The position numbers were made by a program, and so were the translations under genes. The notes beneath the pieces were generated by a model. It saw nothing but the letters and a program-made list of their open reading frames with translations, was not told where the DNA came from and searched no databases. A stretch of DNA of 64,000 nucleotides from Streptomyces sp. NBC_00236 (lineage in GTDB: Bacteria; Actinomycetota; Actinomycetes; Streptomycetales; Streptomycetaceae), in the NCBI RefSeq assembly GCF_036195045.1, contig NZ_CP108100.1:6262001-6326000 (forward strand). The letters are read 5' to 3'. Shown here piece after piece: positions 53,668 to 63,316 of this stretch. The first letter of the stretch is position 1. Each line of letters begins with the position of its first letter.

Positions 53668-54597
53668 CTACAGCCAGCCCGCGAACTCCAGCGTCACTTC
53701 GCCCTCCTGGTGACGCCCGGCCGCCAGCGCCCGGGTGCCCGACTCCACCGCACGGAACAGCGTCCAGCCGTGCAGCCGCTCCCGGTCCACGTCCAGGGCG
53801 TCCGCGAGCTTCTTGATCCTGCGCCGGGCGGTCATCGCGCCGCCGGGCGAGGCGATCAGGTCCTCGACGCGGTCCCGCACCAGCCGCGCCAGATCGTAGG
53901 CGCGCTCGCCGACCACCGGCTCGGGGCCGACCGTCAGCCAGGGTGCGCGTTCGCCGGAGAGCACCTTGCTCTGCCGGAAGTTGCCGTGCAGCAACAGGGT
54001 CTCGGGGGACTGGGCGACCAGTTCCTCGCGTGCCGCCAGGGCCGCCGAGACGAGGGGCTCCAGGGCGGGGTCGTCCGCCGCCGAGGCCCGCATGGCGTCG
54101 ATGCGCAGCCCGGTCCGCACGGTGACCGTCTCGAAAGCGTGTTCCGGGGGCGGCTCGACCCAGAGCCGCCGCACCGTTCCGGCCGCCTCCAGCAGCGCCT
54201 TCGCCTCCGGGAGCGAGCGCAGCGACACCTCGGGATGGAGGCGTTCCAGCAGCAGCGCACCACCACCCGCCGTCTCCGCCGCCTCGTCGGGGGCCGCGAT
54301 CAGCTGGACCGCGCCCCAGCCGTTCCAGTGCGCCAGCGCCGCACGTTCGAGCTCCGGGGCCGCCCCGGCGGGGGCCAGCTTCAGCGCTGCCGGGGTGCCG
54401 TCGGTGTCCCGTACCAGCAGGACCAGGCTGCTGCGCCCGCCCGGGGCGGCGACCCGTTCTACGGTCATCTCCCGCCCGGTCGCGGCCAGTGCCTGCTCGG
54501 TCAGCCCGGGTAGCCCCGTGAGCCATTCCCCGGCGGCCGTATCCCCGTACGACTCGCCGAGCGCTCGCACCAGACGCTGCGGCGGTTCAAAACCCAT
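53668..54597 (-). CDS. aminoglycoside/hydroxyurea phosphotransferase-fold protein, probable pseudokinase
   Basis: A 309-residue protein resembling streptomycin 6-kinase/APH enzymes (SLVLLVRDTDGTPAALKL in the N-lobe; PVVGERAYDLARLVRD in the C-lobe). The catalytic residues are altered: the expected LLHGDxHxxNVL reads LLHGNFRQSKVL (204-213), replacing the catalytic Asp by Asn206 and the metal-binding Asn by Lys211. The metal Asp of DPKP is Gly224 in VGPEPVVG. It therefore probably cannot transfer phosphate and may bind a ligand or partner. The reading frame is intact, so it is not a decaying gene. ATG 54597; spacing to the nearest GGG is long. Confidence 0.8.
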   Translation of the reverse strand: MGFEPPQRLVRALGESYGDTAAGEWLTGLPGLTEQALAATGREMTVERVAAPGGRSSLVLLVRDTDGTPAALKLAPAGAAPELERAALAHWNGWGAVQLIAAPDEAAETAGGGALLLERLHPEVSLRSLPEAKALLEAAGTVRRLWVEPPPEHAFETVTVRTGLRIDAMRASAADDPALEPLVSAALAAREELVAQSPETLLLHGNFRQSKVLSGERAPWLTVGPEPVVGERAYDLARLVRDRVEDLIASPGGAMTARRRIKKLADALDVDRERLHGWTLFRAVESGTRALAAGRHQEGEVTLEFAGWL

Positions 54598-54626
54598 ACG
54601 TGCCGTGTTCCCTTTCAGAGCCTGCT

Positions 54627-55154
54627 TCAGTGCGTCGAGCCGGTTCCGGCCTGCGCGTCGGACCCGGCCTTCGCGCGGGCCCCGGTCGTCTCGTCCCGTG
54701 CACCGGTCCCTTCGGTACGGGACCCGTCCGCGGCCCGCTCGGCGAGCCCGGGAAAGGGTACGCCGCTGCCGCGCCAGCGGACCGCGCGCACCGCGGCCTC
54801 CCGCAGGGCGTCCGCCGCCGAGCGGCGCAACGGCCCCTCACAGGCCCGTACGAGGTCGGAGTAGACCTCCGCGACCCGGTCCTCCAGCACGGCGGCCAGG
54901 CGCACCGCCGCGGCGGCGTCCGGTACCGCGAACGGCAGAGCGTACGCGGGACCCGCGGCCACCGGTTCACCGCCCAGGTCACGCACCGTGCGCACCAGCG
55001 CGTCGCGCCGGGCGCGGTGGGCGTGATGCGCGGCGGTGGCCTCGGCGCGGCGGTCCGCGGCGACCCGGCCGCCGGCCACCCCGTAGCCGTACACGGCCGC
55101 GTGTTCGGCGGCCAGCGCCGCCTGTGCGGCCTCCAGCGTCCCGTCCTCGCTCAT
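54627..55154 (-). CDS. ferritin-like (DUF4439-type) protein
   Basis: A 175-residue, mostly helical protein. EAAQAALAAEHAAVYGYGVAGGRV and AHHAHRARRDALVRTVRDLGG give the E-x-x-H spacing of a ferritin-like helical bundle, and SDLVRACEGPLRRSAADALREAAVRAVRW forms later helices. The C-terminal 40 residues are disordered. Metal binding is possible but not shown. It overlaps the upstream lipoprotein gene by 4 bp (ATGA), so the two are translationally coupled. Confidence 0.8.
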   Translation of the reverse strand: MSEDGTLEAAQAALAAEHAAVYGYGVAGGRVAADRRAEATAAHHAHRARRDALVRTVRDLGGEPVAAGPAYALPFAVPDAAAAVRLAAVLEDRVAEVYSDLVRACEGPLRRSAADALREAAVRAVRWRGSGVPFPGLAERAADGSRTEGTGARDETTGARAKAGSDAQAGTGSTH

Positions 55155-55678
55155 GCCTTCGTCTCCTTGGCCAGTTCGGTCAGCAGATAGGCGTGGGCCG
55201 AGGCCGCCGCCGCGACCGACGCGAGCAGCCGGGCCAGTTCCGGCGGAGCCTTCATCAGTGCCTCGGTGTGCGAGGCCGCCGCCCGGCGCTCCGCGGCGGC
55301 CAGGTCCCGGACCGCAGCCCGGGCGTCACGGGCGGCGGGCGGGGTCCGGAGATGGCCGCGCGCGTCGCCGGGGCCGAGGGCCCTGATGTGGGCGCGGACG
55401 GCGTCCCACAGCGGAGTGAGTTCGGCCGCGGTCGCCGGATGGGCCCGCACGACGGTCTCGTACTGGACGGCCAGCGAGGTGCTCACGCCGTGGGCCTGTG
55501 TCCGCAGCGAGGTCTCGGCCCGCTCCGCCGCCGGGCGGCCGGCCGCGGTCCGTGCGGATCCCTTGCGCCCGGCGCTCTCGTCGTCCCCGCCGCTGCCGCA
55601 GCCGGCCAGCACCGCCCCCATGGCGATCGCTCCCGTCGCGGTCAGCGCGCCCCTGCGCGTCGTCCCCGTGCGCCGCAC
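55151..55678 (-). CDS. putative helical lipoprotein, partner of the DUF4439 protein
   Basis: A 175-residue precursor with a twin-arginine-like TTRRGALTATG start and lipobox LAGC, so it is predicted to be exported and lipid-anchored. The mature part is rich in Ala, Arg and Leu and predicted helical (AVQYETVVRAHPATAAELTP, DLAAAERRAAASHTEALM, LASVAAAASAHAYLLTELA), with scattered Glu and His that could form a ferritin-like bundle. GTG 55678 has GAAGGAG 5 bp upstream. It is first gene of a two-gene unit divergent from rimP. Function unknown. Confidence 0.78.
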   Translation of the reverse strand: MRRTGTTRRGALTATGAIAMGAVLAGCGSGGDDESAGRKGSARTAAGRPAAERAETSLRTQAHGVSTSLAVQYETVVRAHPATAAELTPLWDAVRAHIRALGPGDARGHLRTPPAARDARAAVRDLAAAERRAAASHTEALMKAPPELARLLASVAAAASAHAYLLTELAKETKA

Positions 55679-55856
55679 CTTTTCTCCTTCGGGCCTGGAC
55701 CTGTCTTGACTGGATCTGTCCGGAAGTGATCACGCGTTGGCGAGCGTACCCGCGCCCCGGGGGCCGGCGGACAGCAACACCCCCTGGGACCGGATACCCT
55801 TTGACCAGACACGCGACGATCCCCACAACAGCACACGCGGCCGAGGAGTCACCCGG

Positions 55857-56354
55857 ATGAGCACCACCCAGAGCGACAAGCTGCGCGGGCTGGTCGAACC
55901 GCTCGTCAGCGCCGAGCAGCTGGATCTGGAAGAGATCGAAGTGTCCCGGGCCGGCCGTCGCCGGGTGCTGCGCGTCATCGTGGACTCCGAGGAGGGCGTG
56001 GAGCTCGACGCCTGCGCGGATCTGAGCCGCGCGATCTCCGCCAAGCTCGACGAGACCGACGTGATGGGCGAGGACGAGTACGTCCTGGAGGTCAGCTCTC
56101 CCGGTGCCGACCGCCCGCTGACGGAGCACCGCCACTACGTACGTGCCACGGGCCGCCTGGCCAGGCTGACGCTCAACGAGGGCGGCGAGCTGATGGCCCG
56201 CATCCTCGAGGTCGACGAAGAGGGCCTCGATCTCGAGGTGCCGGGCGTCAAGGGCCGCAAGCCCACGTCCCGCCGGATCGCCTTCGACGAGATCGCCAAG
56301 GCGCGCGTGGAGCTGGAATTCAACCGCAAGGACAAGAAGGAAGAGGAGGCGTAG
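55857..56354 (+). CDS. rimP: ribosome maturation factor RimP
   Basis: Assists 30S subunit maturation. The 165-residue protein has the RimP features [52 protein letters not shown] and [19 protein letters not shown], then an SH3-like C-terminal domain. ATG 55857 with GAGGAG upstream is preferred over in-frame codons nearer 55737. First gene of the rimP-nusA-ylxR-infB-DUF503-rbfA-truB group; nusA starts 2 bp after its stop. Confidence 0.95.
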   Translation: MSTTQSDKLRGLVEPLVSAEQLDLEEIEVSRAGRRRVLRVIVDSEEGVELDACADLSRAISAKLDETDVMGEDEYVLEVSSPGADRPLTEHRHYVRATGRLARLTLNEGGELMARILEVDEEGLDLEVPGVKGRKPTSRRIAFDEIAKARVELEFNRKDKKEEEA

Positions 56355-56356
56355 CC

Positions 56357-57397
56357 GTGGACATCGATGTGAAGCTTCTGAAGGGCTTGGCGCAGGACAA
56401 GGAGATCCCGTTCGACGTGCTCGTCGAGGCGATCGAGTCGGCCCTCCTCATCGCGTACCACCGTACGGACGGCAGCCACCGCAGGGCGCGTGTGGAGCTG
56501 GACGAGCGCGGCCACGTGACCGTGTGGGCCAAGGAGGACCCGGCCGACCTCGAGGAGGGCCAGGAGCCCAAGGAGTTCGACGACACCCCGTCGGGCTTCG
56601 GCCGGATCGCCGCCACCACCGCCAAGCAGGTCATCCTGCAGCGTCTGCGCGACGCCGAGGACGACCGGACGTTCGGCGAGTACGCGGGCCACGAGGGCGA
56701 TGTCGTGACCGGCGTCGTCCAGCAGGGCAAGGACCCGAAGAACGTCCTGGTCGACATCGGCAAGCTGGAGGCCATCCTGCCGGTGCAGGAGCAGGTGCCG
56801 GGCGAGGAGTACACCCACGGCCTGCGGCTGCGCACCTATGTCGTCCGCGTCGCCAAGGGTGTCCGCGGTCCGTCCGTGACGCTGTCGCGGACCCACCCCA
56901 ACCTCGTGAAGAAGCTCTTCGCGCTGGAGGTCCCGGAGATCGCCGACGGTTCCGTCGAGATCTGCGCGATCGCCCGCGAGGCCGGCCACCGTTCCAAGAT
57001 CGCCGTCCGCTCCACCCGCTCCGGTCTGAACGCCAAGGGCGCCTGCATCGGTCCGATGGGCGGACGTGTGCGCAATGTCATGGCCGAGCTGCACGGCGAG
57101 AAGATCGACATCGTGGACTGGTCGGACGATCCGGCCGAGATGGTCGCCAACGCGCTGTCGCCCGCACGGGTGAGCGAGGTCGAGGTCGTTGACCTCGGCG
57201 CGCGCTCCGCCCGGGTCACCGTGCCCGACTACCAGCTGTCGCTGGCGATCGGCAAGGAAGGGCAGAACGCCCGCCTCGCCGCCCGTCTGACGGGCTGGCG
57301 CATCGACATCCGCCCGGACACCGAGACCGACGCCGAGCGCGACGTGGCGGACCGTGAGCGAGCCGAGCGGGCCCGGGAGCGCTCCGAGCGGCGCTGA
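56357..57397 (+). CDS. nusA: transcription termination/antitermination factor NusA
   Basis: Binds RNA polymerase and nascent RNA to modulate pausing and termination. The 346-residue protein has an N-terminal RNAP-binding domain (about 1-120), an S1 domain (about 125-200, [22 protein letters not shown]) and two KH domains with [24 protein letters not shown] and [23 protein letters not shown]. It lacks the acidic C-terminal repeats of enterobacterial NusA, as usual in actinobacteria. GTG 56357 has GAGGAGG 7 bp upstream. Confidence 0.97.
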   Translation: MDIDVKLLKGLAQDKEIPFDVLVEAIESALLIAYHRTDGSHRRARVELDERGHVTVWAKEDPADLEEGQEPKEFDDTPSGFGRIAATTAKQVILQRLRDAEDDRTFGEYAGHEGDVVTGVVQQGKDPKNVLVDIGKLEAILPVQEQVPGEEYTHGLRLRTYVVRVAKGVRGPSVTLSRTHPNLVKKLFALEVPEIADGSVEICAIAREAGHRSKIAVRSTRSGLNAKGACIGPMGGRVRNVMAELHGEKIDIVDWSDDPAEMVANALSPARVSEVEVVDLGARSARVTVPDYQLSLAIGKEGQNARLAARLTGWRIDIRPDTETDAERDVADRERAERARERSERR

Positions 57398-57580
57398 CCC
57401 GACGACGGTCCCGAAGGCCCGCCGGACCTTGTCCGGACCGGGCCCGGCGGGGACGAACCGGACCGGGTCCGGCGGGACGACAAGGAATAGATCCAGGCGG
57501 CACGCCGCTGAGATCACGACAACATCCGTTCGATTTTTGCCCCAAAGGGGTGAGGTCGGTACGGGGAGGTAGACTTAAAC

Positions 57581-57859
57581 GTGTCTGGCCGGACGCACGC
57601 CCGCGCTTGCCCCGAGCGAACCTGTGTGGGATGCCGGGAGCGGGCGGCCAAGAGCGAGCTGCTGCGCATCGTGGTGGACGGGGATGCATGCCTCCCTGAT
57701 CCGCGCGGTACGCTGCCCGGCCGGGGTGCATATGTACACCCCGTCTCCGTCTGTCTGGACCTGGCGGTTCGCCGCCGGGCCTTCCCCCGGGCCTTCAAGG
57801 CCAAGGGGCCGTTCGACTCCGCTGCGGTGCAGCGGTTCGTCGAGCGGGTGACACCGTAA
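57581..57859 (+). CDS. YlxR family RNA-binding protein
   Basis: A 92-residue protein of the DUF448/YlxR family, found between nusA and infB in most Gram-positives. Signature segments are PERTCVGCRERAAKSELLRI and PGRGAYVHPVSVCLDLAVRRRAFPRAF. Work in other species links YlxR to RNA/RNase P binding and gene regulation. GTG 57581 is used; the GGGGAGG upstream is about 11 bp away. The 183-bp gap after nusA contains an AT-rich TAGACTTAAAC stretch that might be a promoter for this gene. Confidence 0.9.
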   Translation: MSGRTHARACPERTCVGCRERAAKSELLRIVVDGDACLPDPRGTLPGRGAYVHPVSVCLDLAVRRRAFPRAFKAKGPFDSAAVQRFVERVTP

Positions 57860-57973
57860 GAAATTGAACGGCACGGGTCCCCGTGCGGTCAGGTACCTCG
57901 CGAGTTGGAAGTAGGTCGAGATTGCGATGAGCACTCGATGAGTACGCGATGAGTACGCCCATGAAGTAGCGAC

Positions 57974-57994
57974 GGTCCGGCGGTAACCCGGACC
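57974..57994 (+). other. small hairpin in the infB leader
   Basis: GGTCCGG/CCGGACC (57974-57980 and 57988-57994) forms a 7-bp stem immediately before the AAAAGGAG ribosome binding site of infB. Just upstream three CGATGAGTACG-like repeats occur (57926-57960). The structure could influence infB translation. Confidence 0.4.
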
Positions 57995-58007
57995 TAAAAG
58001 GAGCGAA

Positions 58008-61000
58008 GTGGCTAAGGTCCGGGTATACGAACTCGCCAAGGAGTTCGGGGTTGAGAGCAAGGTCGTCATGGCCAAGCTCCAAGAACTCGGTGAATTCGTA
58101 CGTTCGGCGTCCTCGACGATCGAGGCGCCGGTTGTACGCAAGTTGACTGACGCACTGCAGGGGCCCGGCGGCAACGCCGGCAAGTCCGCTGCAAAGCCTG
58201 GCGCGCCCCGTAAGGCCGCCCCTGTGAAGCCCGCAGCGCCCTCCCCGGCCGCTGCGGCACGTCCCGGTGCTCCGAAGCCCGGCGCACCGGCTCCCAAGCC
58301 GGCCGCTGCCGAAGCCCCGGCGAGCACCACCCCCGCTGCGCCTTCCGCGCCGTCGGCGGGCCCGCGTCCGGGCCCCAAGCCCGCGCCGAAGGCCGCCCCG
58401 GTCACCCCGGTGCCCGCAGCCGAGTTCTCGGCTCCGGCTCCGGCCCAGCCGGCAGCACCGCAGCAGCAGCAGGCCCCGCGTCCCGCGGGTGCCACCCCGG
58501 GTCCCCGTCCCGCCGCTTCCCGTCCGGCTCCGGCCGGCGGCCAGCGCGACGGTGGCCGTGACGGTGGTCAGCGTGACGGCGGCCGCGGTGGAGAGCGTGG
58601 CGCCGAGCGTCCCGCACGCCCCGCAGGCCAGGGCGCCCCGCGGCCCGGCGGCGCACGTCCGGCGGGTCCCCGTCCGGGCAACAACCCCTTCACCTCCGGT
58701 GGCTCGACGGGCATGGCCCGTCCGCAGTCGCCCCGTCCCGGCGGCGCCCCGCGTCCCGGTGGCGGCGCGGAGCGCCCCGGCGCCCCGCGTCCGCAGGGCG
58801 GCCCCGGCGGCGCCCCGCGTCCGCAGGGTCAGGGCCAGGGCGGCGCACGTCCGTCTCCGGGCGGCATGCCGCGCCCGCAGGCTCCTCGTCCCGGCGGCGC
58901 CCCCGGCGCCGGCGGTAACCGTCCGAACCCGGGCATGATGCCGCAGCGTCCCGCTGCCGGCCCGCGTCCCGGTGGTGGCCCCGGCGGTGGCCGTGGTCCC
59001 GGTGGCGGCGGCGGTCGTCCCGGCGGCGGTGGCGGCGCAGGCCGTCCCGGTGGCGGCGGCGGGTTCGCCGGCCGTCCGGCCGGTCCCGGTGGCGGTGGCG
59101 GCGGTTTCGCCGGTCGTCCCGGTGGCGGCGGTGGCGGTGGCGGCGCAGGCCGTCCCGGTGGTGGCGGCGGCTTCGGCGGTCGTCCCGGCTTCGGTGGACG
59201 TCCCGGCGGCCCCGGTGGCCGTGGTGGCACACAGGGCGCCTTCGGCCGCCCCGGTGGTCCCGCGCGTCGTGGTCGCAAGTCGAAGCGGCAGAGGCGCCAG
59301 GAGTACGAGGCCATGCAGGCCCCGTCGGTGGGCGGCGTCATGCTGCCTCGCGGCAACGGACAGGCCGTCCGGCTGTCGCGCGGTGCCTCCCTCACCGACT
59401 TCGCCGAGAAGATCAACGCCAACCCGGCGTCGCTCGTCGGCGTGATGATGAACCTCGGCGAGATGGTCACTGCCACGCAGTCCGTCTCCGACGAGACGCT
59501 GAAGCTCCTCGCGGACGAGATGAACTTCGTCCTCGAGATCGTCAGCCCCGAGGAGGAGGACCGCGAGCTGCTCGAGTCCTTCGACATCGAGTTCGGCGAG
59601 GACGAGGGCGGCGAAGAGGCCCTGGTCTCCCGTCCGCCGGTCGTGACCGTCATGGGTCACGTCGACCACGGTAAGACCCGACTGCTGGACGCGATCCGCA
59701 AGACGAACGTCATTGCGGGCGAGGCCGGCGGCATCACGCAGCACATCGGTGCGTACCAGGTCGGCGCCGAGGTCAACGGCGAGGACCGCCGTATCACCTT
59801 CATCGACACCCCGGGTCACGAGGCGTTCACCGCCATGCGTGCACGTGGTGCGAAGTCCACCGACATCGCGATCCTCGTGGTGGCGGCGAACGACGGTGTG
59901 ATGCCCCAGACGATCGAGGCGCTGAACCACGCCAAGGCGGCCGACGTGCCGATCGTGGTCGCGGTCAACAAGATCGACGTCGAGGGTGCGGACCCGACGA
60001 AGGTGCGCGGTCAGCTCACCGAGTTCGGTCTGGTGGCCGAGGAGTACGGCGGCGACACGATGTTCGTCGACATCTCCGCCAAGCAGGGCCTCAACATCGA
60101 GGCTCTTCTGGAGGCCGTCGTCCTCACCGCCGACGCCTCGCTCGACCTGCGGGCCAACCCGGAGCAGGACGCGCAGGGTATTGCGATCGAGTCCCACCTC
60201 GACCGCGGCCGTGGTGCCGTTGCGACCGTTCTGGTCCAGCGAGGCACGCTGCGGGTCGGCGACACGATGGTGGTCGGCGACGCGTACGGCCGAGTCCGCG
60301 CGATGCTCGACGACAAGGGCGAGAACGTCGAGGAAGCGGGTCCCTCGACCCCCGTCCTCGTGCTGGGTCTCACCAACGTCCCGGGTGCCGGCGACAACTT
60401 CCTGGTCGTCGACGAGGACCGTACGGCCCGTCAGATCGCCGAGAAGCGTGCCGCTCGTGAGCGCAACGCCAACTTCGCCCGCAAGGGTGTCCGGTTCTCC
60501 CTGGAGAACCTGGACGAGGCGCTCAAGGCCGGTCTGGTCCAGGAGCTCAACCTCATCATCAAGGGCGACGCGTCCGGTTCGGTGGAGGCTCTCGAGTCCT
60601 CGCTGCTCCAGCTCGACGTCGGTGAAGAGGTCGACATCCGGGTCCTGCACCGCGGTGTGGGTGCGGTCACCGAGTCGGACATCGACCTGGCGACCGGCTC
60701 CGACGCCATCGTGATCGGCTTCAACGTGCGCGCCGCAGGGCGTGCCGCGCAGATGGCCGACCGCGAAGGTGTGGACGTCCGGTACTACTCGGTCATCTAC
60801 CAGGCGATCGAAGAGATCGAAGCGGCCCTCAAGGGCATGCTCAAGCCGGAGTACGAAGAGGTCGAGCTCGGCACGGCGGAGATCCGCGAGATCTTCCGCT
60901 CGTCCAAGCTGGGCAACATCGCCGGTGTGCTGGTCCGGTCCGGCGAGGTCAAGCGCAACACCAAGGCGCGCCTGCTGCGCGATGGCAAGGTCATCGCGGA

Positions 61001-61154
61001 GAACCTCAACATCTCCGGTCTGCGCCGCTTCAAGGACGACGTCACCGAGATCCGCGAAGGCTTCGAGGGCGGTATCAACCTCGGAAACTTCAACGACATC
61101 AAGATCGACGACGTCATCGCGACGTACGAGATGCGCGAGAAGCCGCGAGGCTGA
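58008..61154 (+). CDS. infB: translation initiation factor IF-2
   Basis: The GTPase that brings initiator tRNA to the 30S subunit. The 1048-residue protein has an IF2_N domain (about 1-50, [25 protein letters not shown]), a very long Pro/Ala/Gly/Arg-rich region (about 55-430), a second IF2_N module, then the G domain starting [12 protein letters not shown] (550-561), with DTPGHEAF and [11 protein letters not shown]-Tu-like and C-terminal tRNA-binding domains follow. The glycine-rich stretch in the N-terminal half is unusually long. GTG 58008 has AAAGGAG upstream. Confidence 0.98.
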   Translation: MAKVRVYELAKEFGVESKVVMAKLQELGEFVRSASSTIEAPVVRKLTDALQGPGGNAGKSAAKPGAPRKAAPVKPAAPSPAAAARPGAPKPGAPAPKPAAAEAPASTTPAAPSAPSAGPRPGPKPAPKAAPVTPVPAAEFSAPAPAQPAAPQQQQAPRPAGATPGPRPAASRPAPAGGQRDGGRDGGQRDGGRGGERGAERPARPAGQGAPRPGGARPAGPRPGNNPFTSGGSTGMARPQSPRPGGAPRPGGGAERPGAPRPQGGPGGAPRPQGQGQGGARPSPGGMPRPQAPRPGGAPGAGGNRPNPGMMPQRPAAGPRPGGGPGGGRGPGGGGGRPGGGGGAGRPGGGGGFAGRPAGPGGGGGGFAGRPGGGGGGGGAGRPGGGGGFGGRPGFGGRPGGPGGRGGTQGAFGRPGGPARRGRKSKRQRRQEYEAMQAPSVGGVMLPRGNGQAVRLSRGASLTDFAEKINANPASLVGVMMNLGEMVTATQSVSDETLKLLADEMNFVLEIVSPEEEDRELLESFDIEFGEDEGGEEALVSRPPVVTVMGHVDHGKTRLLDAIRKTNVIAGEAGGITQHIGAYQVGAEVNGEDRRITFIDTPGHEAFTAMRARGAKSTDIAILVVAANDGVMPQTIEALNHAKAADVPIVVAVNKIDVEGADPTKVRGQLTEFGLVAEEYGGDTMFVDISAKQGLNIEALLEAVVLTADASLDLRANPEQDAQGIAIESHLDRGRGAVATVLVQRGTLRVGDTMVVGDAYGRVRAMLDDKGENVEEAGPSTPVLVLGLTNVPGAGDNFLVVDEDRTARQIAEKRAARERNANFARKGVRFSLENLDEALKAGLVQELNLIIKGDASGSVEALESSLLQLDVGEEVDIRVLHRGVGAVTESDIDLATGSDAIVIGFNVRAAGRAAQMADREGVDVRYYSVIYQAIEEIEAALKGMLKPEYEEVELGTAEIREIFRSSKLGNIAGVLVRSGEVKRNTKARLLRDGKVIAENLNISGLRRFKDDVTEIREGFEGGINLGNFNDIKIDDVIATYEMREKPRG

Positions 61155-61170
61155 CCCGTACCTCAACAGT

Positions 61171-61211
61171 CGGGGCCGGTCGACGGGACGTATATCCGTC
61201 GATCGGCCCCG
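61171..61211 (+). terminator. hairpin after infB
   Basis: An imperfect GC-rich stem (CGGGGCCGGTCGACGG pairing with CCGTCGATCGGCCCCG, small AT loop) lies 17 bp after infB. It may separate infB from the DUF503-rbfA-truB genes or only attenuate. Confidence 0.6.
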
Positions 61212-61291
61212 GCCGTTCCGTGTACGGTTCTTGTGTCCCTGCCAATCAACGGCGGGGCGCGAACCCGAACCGGCGGGACATCCGGACACAC

Positions 61292-61588
61292 ATGTATGTG
61301 GGGACACTGTCCTTCGATCTGCTTCTCGGCGACGTACGGTCGCTGAAGGAGAAGCGCTCCATAGTCCGTCCGATCGTTGCCGAGCTCCAGCGCAAGTACG
61401 CGGTGAGCGTGGCGGAGACGGGCGGGCAGGACCTCCATCGCAGGGCCGAGATCGGCCTCGCCGTGGTCTCCGGGGAAACCGGACACCTCACAGACGTACT
61501 CGACCGGTGCGAGCGGTTGGTCGCCGGCCGGCCGGAGGTGGAGCTGCTGTCCGTACGGCGGCGGCTGCACAGCGACGAAGACGATTGA
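61292..61588 (+). CDS. DUF503 (YlxP-like) family protein
   Basis: A 98-residue small protein of the DUF503 family, conserved between infB and rbfA. Segments are MYVGTLSFDLLLGDVRSLKE, KRSIVRPIVAELQRKYAVSVAE, LHRRAEIGLAVVSGETGHL and EVELLSVRRRLHSDEDD. Function is unknown; location suggests a ribosome- or RNA-related role. ATG 61292 is chosen to give the standard N-terminus; an upstream frame to 61220 is open but not conserved-looking. Confidence 0.9.
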   Translation: MYVGTLSFDLLLGDVRSLKEKRSIVRPIVAELQRKYAVSVAETGGQDLHRRAEIGLAVVSGETGHLTDVLDRCERLVAGRPEVELLSVRRRLHSDEDD

Positions 61589-61773
61589 GTAGGGCCGACC
61601 GGGAATCGGGGGGTGGGTGAAGGAGCGGGGCTTGGGTGCGTGCGGCTGCAAGGCGGAGGATTGAGCCATGGCGGAGCCATGGTGATTGACGACAACGCCG
61701 CAGACGCGCGTGCCCAGCCCCGCGACGCCGCCCCCGATTCCCGGTCGTCCCAAAGCGAGAAGGAGACGGACCA

Positions 61774-62223
61774 GTGGCCGACAACGCGCGGGCTAAGAAG
61801 CTGGCGGACCTCATCCAGGAGGTGGTCGCCGAGAAACTGCAGCGTGGGATCAAGGACCCCCGCCTGGGTACGCACGTGACCATCACGGACACCCGCGTCA
61901 CCGGCGACCTGCGGGAGGCCACGGTCTTCTACACGGTCTACGGCGACGACGAGGACCGGGCGAGCGCGGCAGCCGGCCTGGAGAGCGCCAAGGGCATCCT
62001 GCGCTCCGCGGTCGGCTCGGCGGCGGGGACGAAGTTCACCCCCACGCTCTCCTTCGTGGCGGACGCGCTGCCGGAGAACGCCAAGGCGATCGAGGACCTC
62101 CTCGACCGCGCACGGGCCTCCGACGCCAAGGTGCGCGAGGCGTCCTCGGGCGCCACGTACGCGGGCGACGCGGACCCGTACCGCAAGCCGGAGGACGAGG
62201 ACGAGGACTCACCTTCCGCATGA
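61774..62223 (+). CDS. rbfA: 30S ribosome-binding factor
   Basis: RbfA is a KH-fold factor needed for 16S rRNA maturation at the 5' end and for 30S assembly. The 149-residue protein shows RAKKLADLIQEVVAEKLQRG, IKDPRLGTHVTITDTRVTGDLREATVFYTVYG and the KH-like FTPTLSFVADALPENAKAIEDLL, plus a 35-residue acidic tail. GTG 61774 has GAAGGAGAC upstream. The 185-bp gap from DUF503 contains no convincing gene. Its stop overlaps the truB ATG (ATGA). Confidence 0.95.
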   Translation: MADNARAKKLADLIQEVVAEKLQRGIKDPRLGTHVTITDTRVTGDLREATVFYTVYGDDEDRASAAAGLESAKGILRSAVGSAAGTKFTPTLSFVADALPENAKAIEDLLDRARASDAKVREASSGATYAGDADPYRKPEDEDEDSPSA

Positions 62224-63116
62224 CGCAGAACAAAACGCCGGACGGTCTGGTCATTGTTGACAAGCCGTCCGGCTTCACTTCGCACGACGTCGTCGCCAAG
62301 ATGCGCGGCATCGCCCGGACCCGCCGGGTCGGCCACGCCGGCACGCTGGACCCGATGGCGACCGGCGTACTCGTGCTCGGCGTCGAGAAGGCCACCAAGC
62401 TCCTCGGCCATCTCGCGCTGACCGAGAAGGAGTACCTCGGTACGATCCGGCTCGGCCAGGACACGGTCACGGACGACGCGGAGGGCGAGATCACCTCGTC
62501 CACCGACGCCTCCGGTGTGACCCGCGAGGGCATCGACGCGGGGGTCGCCGCCCTGACCGGCGCCATCATGCAGGTGCCGTCCAAGGTCAGCGCCATCAAG
62601 ATCGACGGCAAGCGGTCCTACGCACGGGTGCGCGGCGGCGAGGAGTTCGAGATCCCGGCCCGTCCGGTGACGATCTCGTCCTTCCAGGTCTACGACGTCC
62701 GCGAGGCGGTGGCCGAGGACGGTACCCCGGTGGTCGACCTGGTCGTCTCGGTGGTCTGTTCCTCCGGCACCTACATCCGGGCCATCGCCCGCGACCTCGG
62801 GGCCGGGCTCGGCGTGGGCGGGCATCTGACCGCCCTGCGGCGCACCCGCGTCGGTCCGTACGGTCTCGACGCCGCGCGGACGCTCGACCAGCACCAGGAG
62901 GAGCTCGTCGTGATGCCGGTGGCCGAGGCCGCCGACTCGGCGTTCCCCCGCTGGGACGTCGACGAGAGGCGGGCCAAGCTGCTGCTCAACGGCGTGCGGC
63001 TCGACATGCCGGCGTATCCGCCGGGTCCGGTCGCGGTCTTCGGGCCCGACGGGACGTTCCTGGTCCTCGTCGAGGAGCAGAAGGGCAAGGCCAAGAGCCT
63101 CGCCGTCTTCGCCTGA
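62220..63116 (+). CDS. truB: tRNA pseudouridine(55) synthase
   Basis: Makes pseudouridine 55 in the T-arm of tRNAs. The 298-residue protein begins GLVIVDKPSGFTSHDVVAKMR and contains the catalytic Asp44 in VGHAGTLDPMATGVL. It also has YLGTIRLGQDTVTDDAEGE, QVPSKVSAIKIDGKRSYARVRGG and CSSGTYIRAIARDLG, followed by a C-terminal PUA-like domain. Translationally coupled to rbfA by a 4-bp overlap; the last gene of the operon, followed by a terminator. Confidence 0.97.
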   Translation: MTQNKTPDGLVIVDKPSGFTSHDVVAKMRGIARTRRVGHAGTLDPMATGVLVLGVEKATKLLGHLALTEKEYLGTIRLGQDTVTDDAEGEITSSTDASGVTREGIDAGVAALTGAIMQVPSKVSAIKIDGKRSYARVRGGEEFEIPARPVTISSFQVYDVREAVAEDGTPVVDLVVSVVCSSGTYIRAIARDLGAGLGVGGHLTALRRTRVGPYGLDAARTLDQHQEELVVMPVAEAADSAFPRWDVDERRAKLLLNGVRLDMPAYPPGPVAVFGPDGTFLVLVEEQKGKAKSLAVFA

Positions 63117-63140
63117 CCCCCGGGGCCCTTCGCGGGCCCC

Positions 63141-63179
63141 GCCGTGGAGCGGGCACGACCCCTGCGCCCGCTCCACGGC
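63141..63179 (+). terminator. terminator hairpin after truB
   Basis: A perfect 14-bp stem (arms 63141-63154 and 63166-63179, 11-nt loop) 24 bp after the truB stop. Confidence 0.85.
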
Positions 63180-63206
63180 CCCCCACCGGATTCTGTCCGG
63201 CGAACG

Positions 63207-63251
63207 CCCCTGATTCACCCCAACGGGCAGGCGCTCGGAGTGAATCAGGGG
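63207..63251. repeat. inverted repeat upstream of the protease-like gene
   Basis: CCCCTGATTCAC (63207-63218) is repeated inverted as GTGAATCAGGGG (63240-63251) with a 21-bp spacer, 66 bp before the next start codon. It may be an operator or second terminator; it is separate from the truB terminator. Confidence 0.55.
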
Positions 63252-63316
63252 TGCAAACGGGGCGCTTTTACCCTGATCGCTCTTCGCGCCGATCACCATC
63301 GCCCTACCGTCGGATC

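Noticed and set aside
51779..54526. 915-codon minus-strand frame
   Set aside because: Antisense to proS and in a different frame from the real kinase-like gene; no family features.
57795..61307. 1170-codon minus-strand frame
   Set aside because: It mirrors infB; its Thr/Gly/Ala-rich composition reflects the low-complexity region of IF-2 read backwards.
61613..61879. small gene between DUF503 and rbfA
   Set aside because: The frame overlaps the real rbfA start in another frame, has no conserved features and composition is like non-coding DNA.
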